Positions 1 through 11,326 of a stretch of 64,000 nt of DNA are shown piece by piece. Source of the stretch: Okapia johnstoni (Eukaryota; Chordata; Mammalia; Artiodactyla; Giraffidae); contig CM044307.1 in the NCBI GenBank assembly GCA_024291935.2, forward strand, positions 96,167,461 through 96,231,460, in the 5' to 3' direction. The notes beneath the pieces are model-generated. The model made no database searches. It worked only from the letters and a program-made list of their open reading frames with translations, and had not been told where the DNA came from. Made by a program: the position numbers and the translations under genes. The number at the start of each line of letters is the position of its first letter. Position 1 is the first letter of the stretch.

Positions 1-1547
1 AATTGTTGACTTGCTGTGTATTTTAATATCTTATTCTGCAGCTAAATGTATCTATTTCACTCTACCAAATTAAATATATTAAAGCATTATTGAGTTTCAA
101 TAAAGCTTAAGAGTAAGATATTTTCTGGTTTGAAATAGTTGCAAATTTAACCTAATCAATGAAAAAACATGTCAATTCATAGTTTCACCAACTTTTAATA
201 GTAGATTTATTATATCAGTAGTATACCTTGTTAATACCAGTGCTAGTTTCATTAGTATTTGCTGAGAAAAAATCACTTTTGTTCTTGTTATTTAAACAAA
301 AATGCAACCATACCTATATGATAAACGTCTTAAAATCAGTCAATTTCCTAAGACTTAATAAATTACTGCTTTCATGTATCTAAATGACTCATACAATAAT
401 TACTTTCCACACAGGGTCATTTTGGTAATATCTCATCGCATGCTATCTGGCCAAATTTGTTTCCTAATTGGATATTCCATGGCTCCTAGTAACTCTGAGA
501 AAACAAGGTAAGGTTTCTGATGCAAATCAACTTCTTGGCAGTACTCATTTGTTCTTTTATTGTTAGTCCATTTTAAATTTGAAGGAAAAAATTTCCTCTC
601 TTCTAAAGGATTCCAAGATATACCTTACTTTGTAACCATAGACCTGTCAACTATCTTAAAATAAATATAGCAACCATTAGAGCCCTGGAAGGGAAGTCTA
701 GGTTTATTTAGGCAATGTCCTTTGTTAGACTATCTAAGTAATGGTAGGATAAGACCTCCCAAACATATTACAAAAATTTACAAGGAAAGGGGCAAATGAG
801 TTGAACCTCCACTTCCCCTGGTACTTCTGACAGGAAAGGAGGATGGAAAGCAGGATATTGAAGGGCAGAATATCTAGTATCCAGGCTAGGAGGCTGGTGT
901 TGCAAAAAGATATCATATGTTCAGGTACTCTCTGAGTCATAAGAAGAGTTTATTCGTATTATTACATTCCCTTTTCTACTTCAGAGCCCGGGTTCTCTGG
1001 CTGTATTGTTCTTGCCACTTGTCTTCATGCTCTGTGTTGCTTCTTCCATTTTTGTGTGACTATGTTTAATAAAAACATAACACATTCAGCCCATCTTAGG
1101 CAACTCATATATAATATCCATTAGGCAGAATGGTCAAGAATAAGAAATCATCAACTGTGAATAAGTGCTAGGAAGAAATAGTCTGAATGAAGATTCCAGA
1201 ATGCTGGGTGTGTTCTTCCACAGGCTCAGAGAGCCAGAGTGGTAGTGGGAGGCCAAACTGGTTGGAGCGCACTTTATAATGACTTCGGTTTTTAGGATAT
1301 ATAAATACAAAGGAGTTTAACTCCTGCCATTGCTCAAACTTATGTGTTTGAACATTCAATTTGACGTTTCCACAGAAATCTACATTCTGTCATTGTAATG
1401 ACTTTCAAGAAAGTGTGACACTAAAGTAAAGAATACAGAAAGAGTTGTTGAATGGTAATTGCAATTTCCTTCAGTACAATCAGTCTTCATCATCATAATA
1501 GTCAACACACATTGAGAGTTCTTATTACAAAACTAGTATGTTTTCAT
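1..1547. other. Unique AT-rich sequence, no gene seen
   Basis: No recognisable repeat, exon or RNA gene. The open frames here (for example 734-940 and 1168-1359, minus strand) are short, have no family resemblance and lack splice or promoter context. Confidence 0.5.
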
Positions 1548-1699
1548 GAATGTTCTATACATGTGCCAAATCCTGTAATCCTCAGGGAAATCCTTCTTTC
1601 TATAAATGAAGTGAAACACATAGACATCAACTTGTGCAAGTTCACATAGGCAAGGCTGGGATTCTAATCTAGTTAGTCAGCTTCTGTTTTAACTACAAG
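1548..1699 (-). repeat. MIR SINE fragment
   Basis: In antisense orientation the core reads as the MIR order: a 'condition/Cys-rich' 3' part (atcctgtaatcctcagg), then gaagtgaaacacatag, then cttgtgcaagttcacatagg and gctgggattctaatc. These match the MIR segments for lymph-like 'cctcacaacaac', 'gaggaaactgagg', 'cttgcccaaggtcacacag' and 'gggattcgaac'. It is old and diverged. Confidence 0.6.
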
Positions 1700-1884
1700 A
1701 GTAAATCTGGTAAGCAAAAAGAATGTCTTGAAGGTATTACTATATTTTTTAACATAATTTATATCACTGAGATATTGGAGTTTCAACAGCCTTTTTTAAC
1801 ACTACAAGTCAATCAAGTTGGGTATGACTAGAGAATATCTAAGCAATGGTAGCATAAATTTCTCTAGATTCTATGTATACCCAA

Positions 1885-2102
1885 GGGCTTCCCCAGTGGC
1901 TCAGCAGGTAAAGAATCTGCCTACAATGCATGAGATGCAGGAGACATGGGTTCGATTCCTGGGTTGGGAAGATCCCCTGGAGGAGGGCATGGCAACCCAT
2001 TCCAGTATTCTGCTGGGAAAACCCCATGGATAGAAGAGCCTGCTGGGCTATGGTCCATGGGGTTGCAAAGAGTCAGACATGACTGAAACGACTGAGCACA
2101 CA
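1885..2102 (+). mobile_element. Bov-tA SINE (tRNA-Glu-derived)
   Basis: Full-length element. It opens with the tRNA-like head (A-box-like tggctcagcaggtaaag and B-box-like ggttcgattcctggg), continues through gatcccctggagg and ggcaacccattccagtatt, and ends at gagtcagacatgactgaaacgactgagcac. The head could carry a pol III promoter, as known for this family. No exact target-site duplication is evident. Confidence 0.93.
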
Positions 2103-3754
2103 TCTATACTCAAGTTTAATGTAAGAGCATAGAGAATTGTATGTGTATATTCTTACATCAGTAAGAGAAATATGTACTAAAGACAAAAGCTTCATGTTTA
2201 CCATGAGAAACTGAAATTAGATGAGGAGGTCAGAGAAATTAAATTATGTGTTCACATAGATCTTAGAATATACCACCAAATGGTGTATCCAACTTACAAA
2301 TGTTTTTGGTGTTGTGGTAACAGTATATAGGAATATGTTAAGCCATATTTATGGTCTGTGCCTCTTCCACTATTAAACATGAATAACAATCAAAGGCTTG
2401 ATCTTTCCTATGGATAAATTACCAAATGCCTTAGAACTATAATTTATCCATGATTCCCCAGAAGTTCTCCAGTGACCTACCTTAAGGAATGCAATTTTCT
2501 TCATTCTTGAGTGGAAAGACTATATGTAAACTTTCAATATAAAAAAAAATGTTCAACTGTGAAAAACAACCTAGGTCTCGAGATCTTAAGAATAGTATAT
2601 TTAGTATAATAGGCATGTAATACATATTATGGAATACCTTGTTGACTGAATGAGTGAATGAATAAATACATACTCAGCCCCTTTGCTAATATATCTCTGT
2701 GTTTAAAATAGGTATGTTTGTATGACTGTGTAGATGCTTATAAGCTGTTTGATCACCATAACTAACTGCAAGGTAAATCTTATCATGCATCATAAAAATA
2801 AGCAGTCTCTGTACAAGACCAGAATTCTAAACAAAAATAAATTAAAAACTCAGTTACTGAACATCAAAATCTGGAATAAGTACAAGCATATAAAAGCCTA
2901 CTGAATTTAACAGCTCTTACTCAGTTTCTCAATATAAAATAACCAAATAACCAAAAGATAAGATAATTGTCTATCATAGTTTTAACATTTTAGATATGGA
3001 GACAGGGGGAAAGCATAGCGCCCCTCTTTGAAATAAAGCATTTCCTTTGTGGATGCAATTCTTTTGGTGGGGGACAATGAGTTTTCTTATTTTTGTCTGA
3101 AGACTTTTCACATTTTATCAGCAGTGAGAATAAAGAGGAATAAATGAGCTTAATTTTACACAATCAGTTTAATTTTACAGACAAAAAATTCCTTTTTTAA
3201 CTTCAACGTATATTGCTTTTGTTCTTATTTTCTTGCTCAAACTTGTGATCAGTTCTGTTGGCAATGAATTACTCCTCCAAAATAACTTGAGAATTTAATT
3301 GAAGATAATTTTTAAAAATCAAGAATGCAGAAAAAGTAATTAGATAACACGCTAAGGCAAGTAGATGAACTATGCAAGCAATCTTTTATCTGTGGCATTT
3401 GTGCACCAAGATTGAGGATTAGAATGTCTTGTTTTGAACATGGGAGTGAGGAAATGCTTGTATTCACTATCATGCACAAGCTTCACTTACAGTGATAAAA
3501 CAGAAGAAAATGCAAAACACTGAGAAACTACTCAAGCTGTCTCTTGATATAAACCAACTAGCCATGCATAAAGAGAACACAGTTCAATTCAACATTTGAG
3601 CTTCAGCTTTACAATAAACACAAAAAGCATTTTTCAATACATATAAACATCTCTACAAATGGAAATGTTGTACTGGGCTAGAATTATACTAATGATACAT
3701 AATAGATCAAATTTTAAGATATGATTATCCTTGAAGAATTACTTTGTAAAAATA
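2103..3754. other. Mostly unique sequence
   Basis: No gene found. At about 2600-2672 the text (aataggcatgtaatac ... ttgactgaatgagtgaatgaataaata) resembles the plus-strand 3' terminus of L2, but the match is short. The stretch 2960-3450 matches no repeat I recognise and is discussed as a possible conserved non-coding element. Confidence 0.4.
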
Positions 3755-4490
3755 AATACAGGAGACCTCATTTAAAAACAAACAAACATAACTAAACAAA
3801 ACCAGAGCCATTGACACAGAGAAAAAACAGTTACTAAAGGAGAGGGGATGGGGGAGGAGAGAAACAGGTGAGGGAGATTAACAGTACAAATTTTCAGTTA
3901 CAAAATAAATGAGTCACATATGTGAAATGTATATTGTGGGGAATATAGTCAACAATTATGTATTTTTGTATGGTGACAGATGATAACTAGACTTATCTCA
4001 GTGATCATTTCGAAATGTACAGTATATGAAATCACTATGTGTCAGAAACTAACATAATGTTGTAGGATTAATTAATATTTCAAAAACAAACAAACTCATA
4101 TAAAAAGAGGTCAAATACGTGGTTACCATAGGCAGGTAGAGAGAGGGGTGAAAGAGGAATTGGATGAAGGTGGTCAAAAGGTACCAAGCTTCCAATTATA
4201 AATAAGTACTAAGAATGTGATATACAACATGATAAATGATGTACAATGTGATAGTTAACATAGCTGTATGTTATATATGAAAGTTGTTAAGACAGTAAAT
4301 CCCAAGAGTTTTCATCAAAATATTTTTCTATTTCTTGAATGCTGTTACCTATTTAAATGATAGATGTTCACTTTGTTATCGTAGTAACCATTTCATGTGT
4401 ATGTTAAGTCAAATCACTGGGCTGTACACCTTAAACTTGAACAGTGCTGTATGCCGATTATATTTCAATAAAACTAGAAGAAAACATAAT
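3755..4490 (+). mobile_element. L1 3' UTR (L1MA-type)
   Basis: The order of recognisable blocks is that of an older mammalian L1 3' UTR: tatagtcaacaattatg, ggtgacagatgataactagactta, aactaacataatgttgtagg, the A-rich caaacaaacaaactcat, gatgaaggtggtcaaaaggtac, aataagtactaagaatgtgatat, gttaagacagtaaatcc, and the end ctgtacaccttaaacttgaacagtgctgtatg ... caataaaact. No open reading frame remains. Subfamily assignment is from memory. Confidence 0.8.
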
Positions 4491-4499
4491 TAAAGTTGG

Positions 4500-4800
4500 G
4501 ACACTCTAAGGAGGAGCTCTCACCACATATTGCTCACCACAGTTCACATACTGCAGCAGGAAGAAAGATTCCCTCCTGACCCAGGGACAAGTGGCCCACC
4601 ACCTGCAGCCAGTGAAGAGCCGCCTCCGCTTCCCAGGTTTCCTCCTGATACCTGCTAAAGGCGAACCTCCCATTCGTCTCCTTGGACTTGCTAGAGTTTG
4701 CCACAGTTTGCATGACCCAAATTGCAAATTTCTCTGATCTTCCTAAATAAATTTATTTTGCTGGTAAGATAACTGGCTCTTTTGTTTTTTAAGGTAAACA
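4500..4800 (+). mobile_element. Possible solo LTR or LTR 3' part
   Basis: This block is richer in GC than its flanks. It ends with a polyadenylation-like unit: cctaaataaatttattttgctgg, then a T/G-rich stretch (ggctcttttgttttttaagg) and a terminal ..aca. That arrangement resembles the R/U5 end of a retroviral-type LTR. I see no matching 5' terminus, primer-binding site, gag or pol, and no target-site duplication. The minus-strand frames here (4506-4727, 4691-4927) have no recognisable protein features. Alternatively it is a unique sequence with a chance polyadenylation signal. Confidence 0.3.
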
Positions 4801-4904
4801 AACTTGAGGAATAGTCCTCCAAGGAAGCTTTTCCCGGCCCCTTTAGCACACAGAACTGTTCTCTAACCCTCTCTCCTCTGCTTACACGCCAGTCACCTCT
4901 CTCT

Positions 4905-4938
4905 GCCACACACACACACTCACTCACTCACACACACT
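4905..4938. repeat. (CA)n/(CACT)n simple repeat
   Basis: Short run of ca dinucleotides interrupted by cact units. Confidence 0.8.
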
Positions 4939-5926
4939 ACTGTAATATGCCTATACTAGAATTTCATTCCTAGATAGTTGTTTGAGTTTGTATTTGATCA
5001 CCCCATGATGGCATAACCCTCAGCACAAAGTGCAGAGCTGAGCATTAATCAGAAGTCACATTAATTGACAAAAATTGATGGATCAGTTATGGCTTCTTAA
5101 TCTTCTTATGGCAAATTCCTCCTAGAAAGAAGATATGCTAGCATAGGGTAAAATTAGTAGTTTTCAGAATGACTTTCTATTGTCTGTAATTATATTCTAT
5201 AGCCTCCCTATAACTCTACACATTATGTCTTCAGTATCCATTCTACTAGCAGAGTTACCTTTAACAACTTTTTCCCAATAATCTTTAAACGTCCTGGTAC
5301 AGCATTCAAACTAAAACAAATCCCCTCCCAGAGAGTTTCTTTTCACAGCAGGACTCTGGCATATCAACAGATTTAAATAATCAATGTATTCTGCTACATT
5401 CAATTCCCGGGCAATTTATATTTTGTTTATATCACTGTGTTCCTATTGGAATAAAAATAGAAGCACCATCTAACACTGCTTATTCTTTTCTTTTCTTCCA
5501 AATTGCTACTTTTTAATCATTTATTTTGACCTTAGAAGACTCTTTGGCAGAAGAAGAGCTTTATAGAGACAATAAACTATAATAATGAGACCTAAGACTG
5601 ACTTGACCAACCTCAAAATACTTTTGTTTTATAGATTTACAGCTTTTGTAATAATGTGGTTGCTGGGGATAGTTTGCTAAATATTTTATCTACAAACAGC
5701 CTGATTCACTTCTTGTAATAAATTTCCTCAGCTATCCTGGAAAACTCTAGCAATAAAAATTTCCACGGCAGGTAATGAAGTTATGCCTATATAATAGCTT
5801 GAGACTATGAGACCTATTTATACCCAAGGAGAGAGAAGCATAAATCCTTCAGTGGAAATACACACAAGTTGAAAATCATGACTCATATCTTCTAAGTTTA
5901 GAAAAACAAATACAATCCATATTAGC

Positions 5927-5928
<2 letters not shown>
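4939..5928. other. Unique AT-rich sequence, nothing seen
   Basis: No gene, recognisable repeat or regulatory site could be supported. Confidence 0.5.

Positions 5929-5929
<1 letters not shown>

Positions 5930-5965
<36 letters not shown>
5930..5965. repeat. (TG)n microsatellite at a SINE tail
   Basis: About 17 uninterrupted tg units, then one imperfection. It directly abuts the 3' end of the minus-strand Bov-tA that follows, so it occupies the tail position of that SINE. Confidence 0.97.
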
Positions 5966-6181
5966 GTGTGCTCTGTCACTCAGTCGTGTCCTACTCTTTG
6001 CGATCCTTTAGACTGTAGTCTTCCTTGGTCCTCTGTCCGTGATATTTTTCAGGCAAGAGTACTGGAATGAGTTTCCACTTCCTCCTCCAGGGGATCTTCC
6101 CGACCCAGGGATTGAACCCATGTTTCCTGTGTCTCCTGAATTACAGGCAGACTCTTTACCACTGAGCCATCTGGGAAGCCC
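5966..6181 (-). mobile_element. Bov-tA SINE
   Basis: Antisense copy running from ctctgtcactcagtcgtgtcc to the tRNA head, read antisense as gattctttaccactgagccatctgggaagccc (here actctttaccactgagccatctgggaagccc). Full-length, about 10-15% diverged by eye. Its 3' tail has become the (TG)n tract on its left. Confidence 0.93.
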
Positions 6182-6290
6182 ATTAGCAGACATCCTCTGA
6201 TCTAATTGTTTGGTACCTATAAGCGTGTGCTGGACCCAAAACCAATACAACATGGACTGGACCTTTTTACTGGTTCCTATTCATACTAAG

Positions 6291-6565
6291 CGGAGAAGGC
6301 AATGGCACCCCACTCCAGTACTCTTGCCTGGAAAATACCATGGACGGAGGAGCCTGGTAGGCTGCAGTCCATGGGTCGCTAAGAGTCGGACACGACTGAG
6401 TGACTTCACTTTCACTTTTCCCATTCATGCACTGGAGAAGGCAATGGCAACCCACCCCAGTATTCTTGCCTGGAGAATCCCAGGGATGGCGGAGCCTGGT
6501 GGGCTGCCGTCTATGGGGTCACACAGAGTCAAACACGACTGAAGCGACTTAGCAGCAGCAGCAGC
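6291..6565 (+). mobile_element. Bov-A2 dimeric SINE with exact target-site duplication
   Basis: Two related monomers: the first begins ggagaaggcaatggcacccc, the second ggagaaggcaatggcaaccc at about 6433. They are joined by gacttcactttcacttttcccattcatgcac, and the element closes with an (AGC)n tail, agcagcagcagcagc. A 12-bp direct repeat, attcatactaag, lies at 6279-6290 and 6566-6577 and marks the target-site duplication. A perfect duplication indicates a fairly young insertion. Confidence 0.97.
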
Positions 6566-6577
6566 ATTCATACTAAG

Positions 6578-6714
6578 CATCTTCAAAACGATTATGTTAC
6601 CAAACTAAAAATTGATTCCAATTTCCTAGAAGTATGCATTTCCATAGAATCTCTTGAGAACCACTTAATTTCTGCTCAAGCTTGAATAAGTTGCCTTTCT
6701 GCTAAGTACTTTCA
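6578..6714. other. Unique sequence
   Basis: No feature recognised. Confidence 0.4.
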
Positions 6715-6835
6715 GAATGTGTGAAAAAGGAACAATAATACTTATTTATTATTACCTCAGTGATGTGAAGATTAATTAAAGCACTGTTTGCTGACAGCTT
6801 TGAAAAGTGCTATATAAACACAAGGTGTTACAATT
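6715..6835 (+). repeat. MIR-like fragment
   Basis: The 3' half of MIR is recognisable: acctcagtgatgtgaagattaattaaagc and gaaaagtgctatataaacacaaggtgttac. The 5' half is too diverged to place. Confidence 0.5.
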
Positions 6836-7073
6836 CTGAGGTGTAAGAAGCTACCTTAGAGAAGTTTAAATCCTAGAAATTAATGATTCATCAGAAAGCA
6901 CTGTAATAATAATTTTACTTAAAATTATAGAATGACATTGGAAGTGAGATTCCTACACCTGAACCTCCTACTGTCACAAACAGATTATTGTGTAAAAGAA
7001 AAATCTATCATAGAAACCAATCTCCAGAAAAATACTGCTGCCAGCACTCTTAACACACATATGAAAGCAGGAC

Positions 7074-7296
7074 GGGCATGCTAAGTTGCTTCAGCTGTGT
7101 TCGACTCTTTGTGACCCTATGGACTGTAGCCTGCCAGGCTCCTCTGTTCATAGGATTCTCCAGGCAAGAGCATTGGAGTGGGTTGCCATGCCCTCCCTCC
7201 AGGGGATCTTCCTGACCCAGGGATTGAACCCACATCTCCTATGTCTCCTGCCTTGGCAGGTGGGTTCCTTACTGTTCCCACCACCTGGAAAGCCAC
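7074..7296 (-). mobile_element. Bov-tA SINE
   Basis: Antisense element from gctaagttgcttcagctgtgttcgactc to the tRNA head, read as gtgggttccttactgttcccaccacctggaaagcc. The head is diverged. Boundaries are approximate because no target-site duplication was found. Confidence 0.92.
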
Positions 7297-7342
7297 CCTA
7301 GAAAAGGACAGACAGCAGTATTTAACAAGCACTATGCTACTA

Positions 7343-7549
7343 GTATATCAGACACTGTGCCAACTGTTTTCACATAAAGATCTCATTTGAGACTTACAGC
7401 AATCCTCAATGTAGACAGCTATAGTTTTAACTATTTCAGAGGTGATGACACAGTCTCAACACGTTCAATAATGTGCCCAAATCAAACAGCTTTTAACTAC
7501 CAGAGGAAGGAATTCTGTCCAGGTCTTCTGCTCTTTGCATTTCAACATG
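7343..7549 (-). repeat. MIR SINE
   Basis: Antisense MIR with the expected order: ttcacataaagatctcatttgagacttacagcaatcc, then tttcagaggtgatgacac, aatgtgcccaaatcaaacagc, and ggaattctgtccaggtcttctgctc. Confidence 0.7.
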
Positions 7550-8019
7550 TTGTATTTATTTGAATGGTCATTGACCAAAATATAATTGATATTTCTACTA
7601 TTTAATGAGAATTTAAACTTCCTAAAAGTAGAGAGATTACTCTGCGTAAGTGTAGACTCTTCCCTATGAGTGAGTGGATATCACCTGGTATGTAGGTAGA
7701 TACTGCCATAATTAAAATTTAGTGGCCACTACCACTGTGCAGAAGGACAATTGAGATTGTTAATATCACACATAAAATGAAAATACAATAAACAACTTAA
7801 GAAAATGACATTAGTAACCTCTGTGACCTTGATTAGCATACTTGATATGTAAAAAACCTTTTTCATAATTATACATTTTTAAACATATGAGTCAAAGAAC
7901 ACAAGCAGTGAATTCACAGAGAATACAAATGTCCATTTTCTGTTCTTTAATGTTTAACTTCACTCATAATAAAAAAAAACACAATTCAAAACCATAAGAT
8001 ATTTGCTGCCAATCAAATG
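7550..8019. other. Unique AT-rich sequence
   Basis: No gene or repeat recognised. Confidence 0.4.
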
Positions 8020-8880
8020 CATATTTGAATCAATGTTTATAAAACTGGGAGATGTTTATTTTTCTGGTTGGAGTATAAATTCATACATTTCAGAAGATTA
8101 ATTTAATAATCAAATAAACCCCAGATTTTAAAAATGTAAATTCTATTTGATCCAGAAACTCTTCTAGAAAATCACTCAAAGGAATTAAGCTTTGGTGTGC
8201 TAAAATTTTCGCTATGAGAATATTCATTGTGGTGCTGCTTTTCATGGTAAAAATATGGACATTACCTCAATATACACTTAATAAAGGCTAATTTAGACAA
8301 ATCCTGGGGCATTCATATATTGAATTACTTGCTAAACAATTAAAACAGCATTTTGGAAAAATACTAAATGATATGAAAAAAGGTTCATAAATTTACTGAA
8401 AAGTAATCAGGGTGCAAGTTAATATTGAGGATGATTCTATTTTGTTTATATAAAGACAGCATATATTTCATTTTTACATCCAGAGATAGATATATATAGA
8501 GAGAGAGAGAGATGGAAAGACATCTGTATAGCAGAGATAGAGCCAGAGATAAATACAGAAAGACAGAGACAGATATACCTCCTGAGATAGGTGTGGAAAT
8601 AAAATACAGATAGAGGTACTTACAGAGAGAAATAAAATATACCTATAGAGATAAAATTACACTTTCAGAAATATGTGAATAGATATGTGTGTACATATAT
8701 ATATTTTTAAACAGCTAAAACTTAGAAGTGGCTATCTAAAGGTAGTGAGGATAGAAATTATTTTTCTGTTCATCTGTCTTATTTTGCTTAAAAATTTACT
8801 AATTTTAGAAATTATAAAAAATTAATATGTAATATTTTGTTTTAAAAAAGTAATTTGTAAACACAAAAAAATTATGAATA
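8020..8880 (+). mobile_element. Old L1 3' end (L1M type)
   Basis: Diverged ORF2-terminal/3' UTR text: gatccagaaactcttctagaaaatcactcaaagg, atgagaatattcattgtggtgctgc, aaatcctggggcattcatat, gctatctaaaggtagtgagg, and ttttgcttaaaaatttactaattttag. About 8485-8690 is a degenerate GA/GATA-rich tract in the position where this L1 end often expands. No open frame survives. Confidence 0.65.
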
Positions 8881-9114
8881 AATGTCAGCATCATCTTACC
8901 AAGAACAGTATCAATGCTGTTTTCTGCTAGCTGTTTTAATTCACAGAAAGAAGAAAAAATCACGAACCTTTTAGATGTCTCCAATCACAATTTCTGTTTG
9001 TTAATTCTATCGGTAATTAATTGGCAAAATATTTTACAACTTTCAGGTTTACAGTAAAATGTCCTTACACACAACCATGCTAGGTGCATTTAACTGGACA
9101 ATGTGTATACAATG
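8881..9114. other. Unique sequence
   Basis: No feature recognised. Confidence 0.4.
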
Positions 9115-9266
9115 TTCAGTTCAATTCAGTTTCCCAGTGGTGTTCAACTCTTTGTGACCCCATAAACCACAGCATGCCAGGCTTCCCTGTCCATCACCAA
9201 CTCCCGGAGTTTGCCCAAACTCATGTCCATCGAGTCAGTGATGACATCCAGCTATTTCATCCTCTG

Positions 9267-9833
9267 TCACCCCCTTCTCCTCCTGCCCACAATCCTTCCC
9301 AGCATCAGGGTCTTTTCCAATGAGTCAACTCTTCGCATGAGGTGGCCAAAGTATTGGAGTTTCAGCTTCAACATCAGTCCTTCCAATGAACACCCAGAAC
9401 TGATCTCCTTTAGGATGGACTGGTTGGATCTCCTTGTAGTCCAAGGGACTCTCAAGAGTCTTCTCCAACACCACAGTTCAAAAGCATCAATTCTTCGGTG
9501 CTCAGCTTTCTTTATAGTCCAACTCTCACATCCATACACGACCACTGGAAAAACAATAGCCTTGACTAGATGGACCTTTGTTGGCAAAGTAATGTCTCTG
9601 CTTTTTAATATGCTGTCTAGGTTGGTCATAACTTTCCTTTTAAGGAGTAAGCGTCTTTTAATTTCATGGCTGCAATCACCATCTGCAGTGATTTTGGAGT
9701 CCAAAAAAATAAAGTCTGCCACTGTTTCCACTGTTTCCTCATCTATCTGCCATGAAGTGATGGGACCAGATGCCATGATCTTAGTTTTCTGAATGTTGAG
9801 CTCTAAGCCAACTTTTTCACTCTCCTCTCTCAC
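9267..9833 (-). pseudogene. BovB ORF C-terminal fragment
   Basis: 188 codons open after a premature stop. It begins inside the palm/thumb connection (EESEKVGLELNIQKTK) and runs through [55 protein letters not shown] and the basic GRRRRG end. This is the C-terminal region that follows RT in BovB. The methionine used is internal to the ancestral protein, so it is not a true start. Confidence 0.9.
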
Positions 9834-9881
9834 TTACATCAAGAGGCTTTTTAGTTCTTCACTTTCTGCCATAAGGGTGGT

Positions 9882-10305
9882 GTCATCTGCATATCTGAGG
9901 TTATCGATATTTCTCCCGGCAATCTTGATTCCAGCTTGTGCTTCCTCCAGCCCAGCGTCTCTCATGATGTACTCTGTATATAAGTTAAATAAGCAGGGTG
10001 ACAATATACAGCATTGACGTACTCCTTTTCCTATTTGGAACCAGTTTGTTGTTCCATGTCCAGTTCTAACTGTTGCTTCCTGACCTGCATACAGGTTTCT
10101 CAAAGGACAGGTCAGATGGTCTGGTATTCCTGTCTCCTTCAGAATTTTCCAGTTTATTGTGATCTGCACAGTTAAAGGCTTTGGCATAGTCAATAAAGCA
10201 GAAATAGATGTTTTTCTGAAACTCTCTTGCTCTTTTGATGATCCAGCGGATGTTGGCAATTTGATCTCTGGTTCCTCTGCCTTTTCTAAAACCATCACGG
10301 TTCAC
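9882..10305 (-). pseudogene. BovB reverse transcriptase fragment (palm, motifs A-C)
   Basis: Broken remains of the RT palm. The start side (10305 downward) gives FRKGRGTRDQIANIRW and FIDYAKAF in one frame. After a 2-nt deletion at about 10151 the second frame carries GIPDHLTCPLRNLYAGQEA, the motif B region with RQCC, and the catalytic YADD. The D-D of YADD is intact, but the usual motif B glycine is replaced by cysteine (codon at 10011-10013), which in RTs generally sits against the template strand. Not a host gene. Confidence 0.9.
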
Positions 10306-10416
10306 GTATTACTGAAACTTGGCTTGGAGAATTTTGAGCATTACTTTACTAGCGTGCGAGGTGAGTGCAATTGTGTGGTAGTTTGAGCATTCTTTGGCAT
10401 TGCCTTTCTTTGGGAT

Positions 10417-10489
10417 CTGTAGTTAATTTGATAAAATTAATAAGGGTGCATGTTAAAGCCAAAAGAGAATAGTAAATTAGAAGTCATGA
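10417..10489. other. Unique junction sequence
   Basis: Flank of the BovB truncation. No target-site duplication could be matched to the 9115 side. Confidence 0.4.
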
Positions 10490-10690
10490 AAATAAGAGCT
10501 ATAATCCTACTTCTGCTATTTGCCAGGCACAAAGCTTTGAAATGTTTCCTAAAAATTTCTGTACCTCATTTAATTCATTTACAAAATTGGCTAAAAATAA
10601 CTGACCTTGTACCTTAACAGATATATGTAAATACTAACTCTGGTAGTATGCATAAAATCTAAGAAAACTTATATAAGCATTAGAATCAGT
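10490..10690 (+). repeat. MIR SINE
   Basis: Sense MIR: cctacttctgctatttgccagg, tgtacctcatttaattcatttacaaaattgg, and taacagatatatgtaaatactaact. Diverged but in the right order. Confidence 0.55.
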
Positions 10691-11169
10691 GTAGTTATTA
10701 TTATTTAAGAATAGACCAAGAAATTGACAACTTGAGTTAATTATCATGTTTGTTAATCAGTATAAAATACATAAATTTAACATTTTTTAAGACTTTAAGA
10801 AATTTTACTAGAATAAATACATTATTTTCTAATGTTTTTCTTACCCTTCTTTAATATTATAGACAATAAATGCACTGTACTATAATTAAAAATTCAGAAA
10901 CATCAAGATAAATAAAATACTTCATTAAAATCAAAGAATAAATAACTTCATTTTTATTCCCACTATACTATAGTCTTGAGCCAAGTGGAAAATGTAAGCA
11001 CTAATGTTCCTAAATTGGCATGCACCCCTTTAATTAGAATCCTCTGTTTAATTTTTGGTTTGAGTGCTTCATACTTCTCTTGAAGCATCCTCGAGTTAAA
11101 CCACTTCAAGTGTGTTCATGAAGAAAGCTGAAAAATGTGGACATGAAATAAAGTAATTCACCCCAAAGT
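10691..11169. other. Unique AT-rich sequence
   Basis: No feature recognised. Confidence 0.4.
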
Positions 11170-11250
11170 ATCTAAGGAGCATCTTCTTTACCAAATACTA
11201 TATGGAAAGGAAATCTTGCTCTCCAGGGGTTCATAATCTAGTTGATTTTA
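11170..11250 (-). repeat. Short L2-like fragment
   Basis: The phrase ttgctctccaggggttcataatctagttg resembles the antisense L2 3' UTR motif (ccctcaaggagctcacaatctagt). Too short to be certain. Confidence 0.35.
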
Positions 11251-11279
11251 TATCTGTATCTACCTATCTTGCTATCTGA

Positions 11280-11326
11280 TAAATAAAATACATATATAAA
11301 TATATATATATATTTAAAAATGCAAA
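11280..11326. repeat. AT-rich simple repeat
   Basis: Runs of ata/tata with aaataaaatac margins. Confidence 0.7.

Larger units (their letters stand above)
9115..10416 (-). mobile_element. BovB (RTE LINE), 5'-truncated
   Basis: Minus-strand element. The 3' terminus is at 9115 (the antisense of the ...gaactgaac tail), and truncation is at 10416 inside the reverse transcriptase domain. In antisense it encodes the RT palm with motif A (FIDYAKAF), motif B (here RQCC instead of RQGC) and motif C YADD at 9882-9893. The C-terminal region follows, including YGCESWT and ELWCWRRLL. Breaks: a 2-nt deletion near 10151 shifts frame; an AAA-to-TAA change at about 9834 (KSLLM-stop) ends the RT frame; the C-terminal frame stops near 9267. 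RTE elements encode one endonuclease-RT protein that nicks target DNA and copies its RNA into the nick. This copy lacks the endonuclease. It shares derived residues (RQCC, YTEY, IDEETVETVADF) with the copy at 13.3-15.6 kb. Confidence 0.97.

Noticed and set aside
9211..9792. 193-codon plus-strand frame, with a matching frame at 24176-24733
   Set aside because: Both are the antisense of BovB coding sequence. They stay open because of the composition of the sense codons and have no motifs of their own.
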